From positions 1 through 64,000 of the forward strand of contig JAVLUZ010000844.1 of the NCBI GenBank assembly GCA_036768485.1: a stretch of 64,000 bases of DNA, written 5' to 3'. The notes beneath the pieces were generated by a model. The model was not told the DNA's origin. It ran no database searches and saw only the letters and a program-made list of their open reading frames with translations. Both the position numbers and the translations under genes were made by a program. Positions 62,127-64,000 of this stretch are shown here, piece after piece. The DNA comes from Mermis nigrescens (taxonomy: Eukaryota; Nematoda; Enoplea; Mermithida; Mermithidae). Within the stretch, counting starts at the first letter, position 1; every line of letters starts with the position of its first letter.

Positions 62127-62597
62127 TCAATAAAGTAGCATATGTAAGTGCGGTGCACATACCCACTCATCAAAGTGTGTTGTTACTTTCCCGTCAGCTC
62201 GTTTTGGTGTTCGGATGAGATATTTATAGCTTTTGCGCCTTTTTTGCGCTTTAACCCGTAGAGGTGACGTTTCATCTCTGGAATATATAGCGCAATTTTC
62301 TAGGTAATTGAGAACCGGTTCGGTTCGCCCAAACAACCAACCACTGCGCAGTGGCGGGTCTGGTGTAAAGAATATTAATCGTAACATCGTACTGCTTGGA
62401 TTATAAGGGTGTAAAACAACCAAAAATGAAGTTAGATCTCCGGCCTTTCTTGTCGCTCGCTTGTACCGGGAACTAGAAACAAAATAATTTTGGAGAAAAT
62501 AAAAATCCTTAAAGAGTGAAATAATTAGAATATCATGGGTGCCTAACGTACGTAAAATAGTGTCTAATCCAAAATGCAGGTTTGACGTGAAATACAT
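62127..62597 (-). CDS. Hypothetical 156-codon ORF, right-arm copy
   Basis: Same protein as at 14669-15139, with no recognised domain. Its presence in both arms follows from the palindrome and is not independent support. Confidence 0.22.
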   Translation of the reverse strand: MYFTSNLHFGLDTILRTLGTHDILIISLFKDFYFLQNYFVSSSRYKRATRKAGDLTSFLVVLHPYNPSSTMLRLIFFTPDPPLRSGWLFGRTEPVLNYLENCAIYSRDETSPLRVKAQKRRKSYKYLIRTPKRADGKVTTHFDEWVCAPHLHMLLY

Positions 62598-63003
62598 TTA
62601 CACGCATTCAAGTTTTATTGTAACACGAGAAAAGAAAAGAAAACGATTGTTTAAACCCTATGGCATGTGGCCCAAACTAATGTCTGTATATCAACCTAAG
62701 TAAGCGGGAGTGATGACGATCTAAGCGGGAGTACAACTACTAGCACCCACGTTAATCTAAGTCCAAGCCTAGGAAAAAAAGATAAATTTGAAAAAATCAA
62801 TAACTGTTGCGACTATACTTTGTGCAGGCGCACAGAGCAGGGTTTTAATGCTTGTGAAAAGAAATAAGTAACTTGCTGTCAGCCAGTAATAGTAGTACAT
62901 GGGTCAGTCAGATACCGCGGGTAAACCTCCAAACCTACATTTGTGTGTGCTCAATGCCTATCACCTCTTTGATCTCAGGTGTAAAAATTAGGGCATTCAT
63001 TTG

Positions 63004-63520
63004 TGTAACGGGGGCGCCGCCTCCCACCATTACATGAGCAAAATTTTACCCGCACCGGTTTCCCGGATCTTCCGCTCTGATTCGCGTGTGTAGTACTAAT
63101 TGACTACTCGGGCTCTTGCTCACAACTGCGCAAAGTATTGAATAATATTGAGAAACAATGAAACATCAACGTCACGGCTTAAACTTCAAAGTAGGCATTT
63201 CTAGCCATGTAGTAGCACTCCTGCTACACTCCTCCCCCTCTAGGAGTAAGCGTAAGCGCAGACAACTCCAGAGAACAAACTCTGGGACCTCCAATATGTA
63301 ATGGGGCGCCGCCTCCCACCGTTACGTGAGCAAAATTTTACCCGCACCAGTTTCCTGGATCTTCCGCTCTGATTCGCGTGTGTAGTACTAATTGACTACT
63401 CGGGCTCTTGCTCACAACTGCGCAAAGTATTGAATAATATTGAGAGACAATGAAACATCAACGTCACGGGTTAAACTTCAAAGTAGGCATTTCTAGCCGT
63501 GTAGTAGCACTCCTGCTACA
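63004..63520 (-). mobile_element. TRIM, right-arm copy
   Basis: Inverse of 13745-14262. The LTR end at 63004 reads TGTAAC (complement GTTACA), preserving the canonical CA. The TTTG flank at 63000-63003 is the CAAA target duplication. Confidence 0.85.
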
Positions 63521-63549
63521 TTTGGCTGCTTTATGTACATCACTTTATT

Positions 63550-63708
<159 letters not shown>

Positions 63709-63804
63709 ATATTATATATTATATATTATATATTAATATATAATAATACATAATAATTAATATATAATAATTACTTTACTTTATATATTACATCACTCTT
63801 TATA

Positions 63805-63955
63805 TACATCTTTATCTTTATCTTTATCTGTTTGGTTCCTTTATCTTGCAAATTATCTTTATCCTTATCTTTCTTAATTTTTTATCTTTGTCTTTATCTT
63901 TATCTTCTAGATTTTAAAATTTCAACTTTATCTTTATCTTTTATCTTGCGGAAAA
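63805..63955. repeat. GATAAA-rich simple repeat (inverse strand)
   Basis: TTTATCTTTATCTTTATC runs; mirror of 13256-13403. Confidence 0.9.
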
Positions 63956-64000
63956 TCCTTATGTTTTACAACACTAATGCTCACACACAAAAATCATGAA

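Overview
The window looks like repeat-dense, AT-rich nuclear DNA of an invertebrate animal. This rests on the kinds of element present: a Polinton/Maverick-type protein-primed DNA polymerase pseudogene, a Penelope-like reverse transcriptase pseudogene, hAT-type elements with 8-bp target duplications, a miniature LTR element with primer-binding site and polypurine tract, foldback elements and many MITEs. There is no operon, ribosome-binding site or compact prokaryotic gene order. The lineage cannot be fixed from the sequence alone.

The dominant architecture is one giant, imperfect palindrome centred near position 31440. Left-arm and right-arm blocks pair as 31322-26908 with 31559-35973, 26905-24195 with 42848-45550, 24092-21498 with 45755-48350, and 20047-13205 with 57217-64000; the right arm runs off the window. 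The centre is itself a foldback element with a loop of about 236 bp. The arms look nearly identical by eye except for large changes. The left arm lacks 6.9 kb that the right arm keeps (35974-42842). The (AT)n tracts differ in length. The right arm carries 8-9 kb of tandem arrays and rearranged DNA (48351-57216) where the left has a small loop and an intact hAT element.

Region by region: 1-4186 is a decayed minus-strand polB gene containing a Vsr-like nuclease motif block, its 5' end capped by MITE fragments. 4445-13204 is mostly non-coding, with a small C2H2 ORF, a tRNA-like SINE, an inverted duplication of a Cys-rich ORF, and a block (10680-11977) recurring at 55914-57213. 13205-24092 holds a GATAAA-rich repeat, an (AT)n tract, a 518-bp TRIM, several MITEs and a foldback element with tandem-repeat arms interrupted by a hAT nested in a hAT. 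24195-26905 carries the best intact-looking gene, a 211-codon C2H2 protein with a TATA box and a dense upstream cluster of GAATGTGA-like motifs, duplicated on the other arm. 26908-35973 is the inner palindrome with MITEs and a second foldback family. 35974-42842 holds a third copy of that foldback split by a Penelope-like element whose N-terminal ORF is fused in frame to a 42-bp minisatellite. 48351-55520 is arrays: units of about 730-770 bp, a foldback element, then a satellite of about 150 bp. 57217-64000 repeats the outer left arm in inverse.

Few genes here are likely functional. The two element-encoded polymerases are both broken. The only ORF with an intact domain, promoter-like upstream sequence and an identical second copy is the C2H2 protein. 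The main biological interest is genome architecture: repeated hairpin-forming elements, a palindrome centred on one of them, and target-site duplications precise enough to order many of the events.
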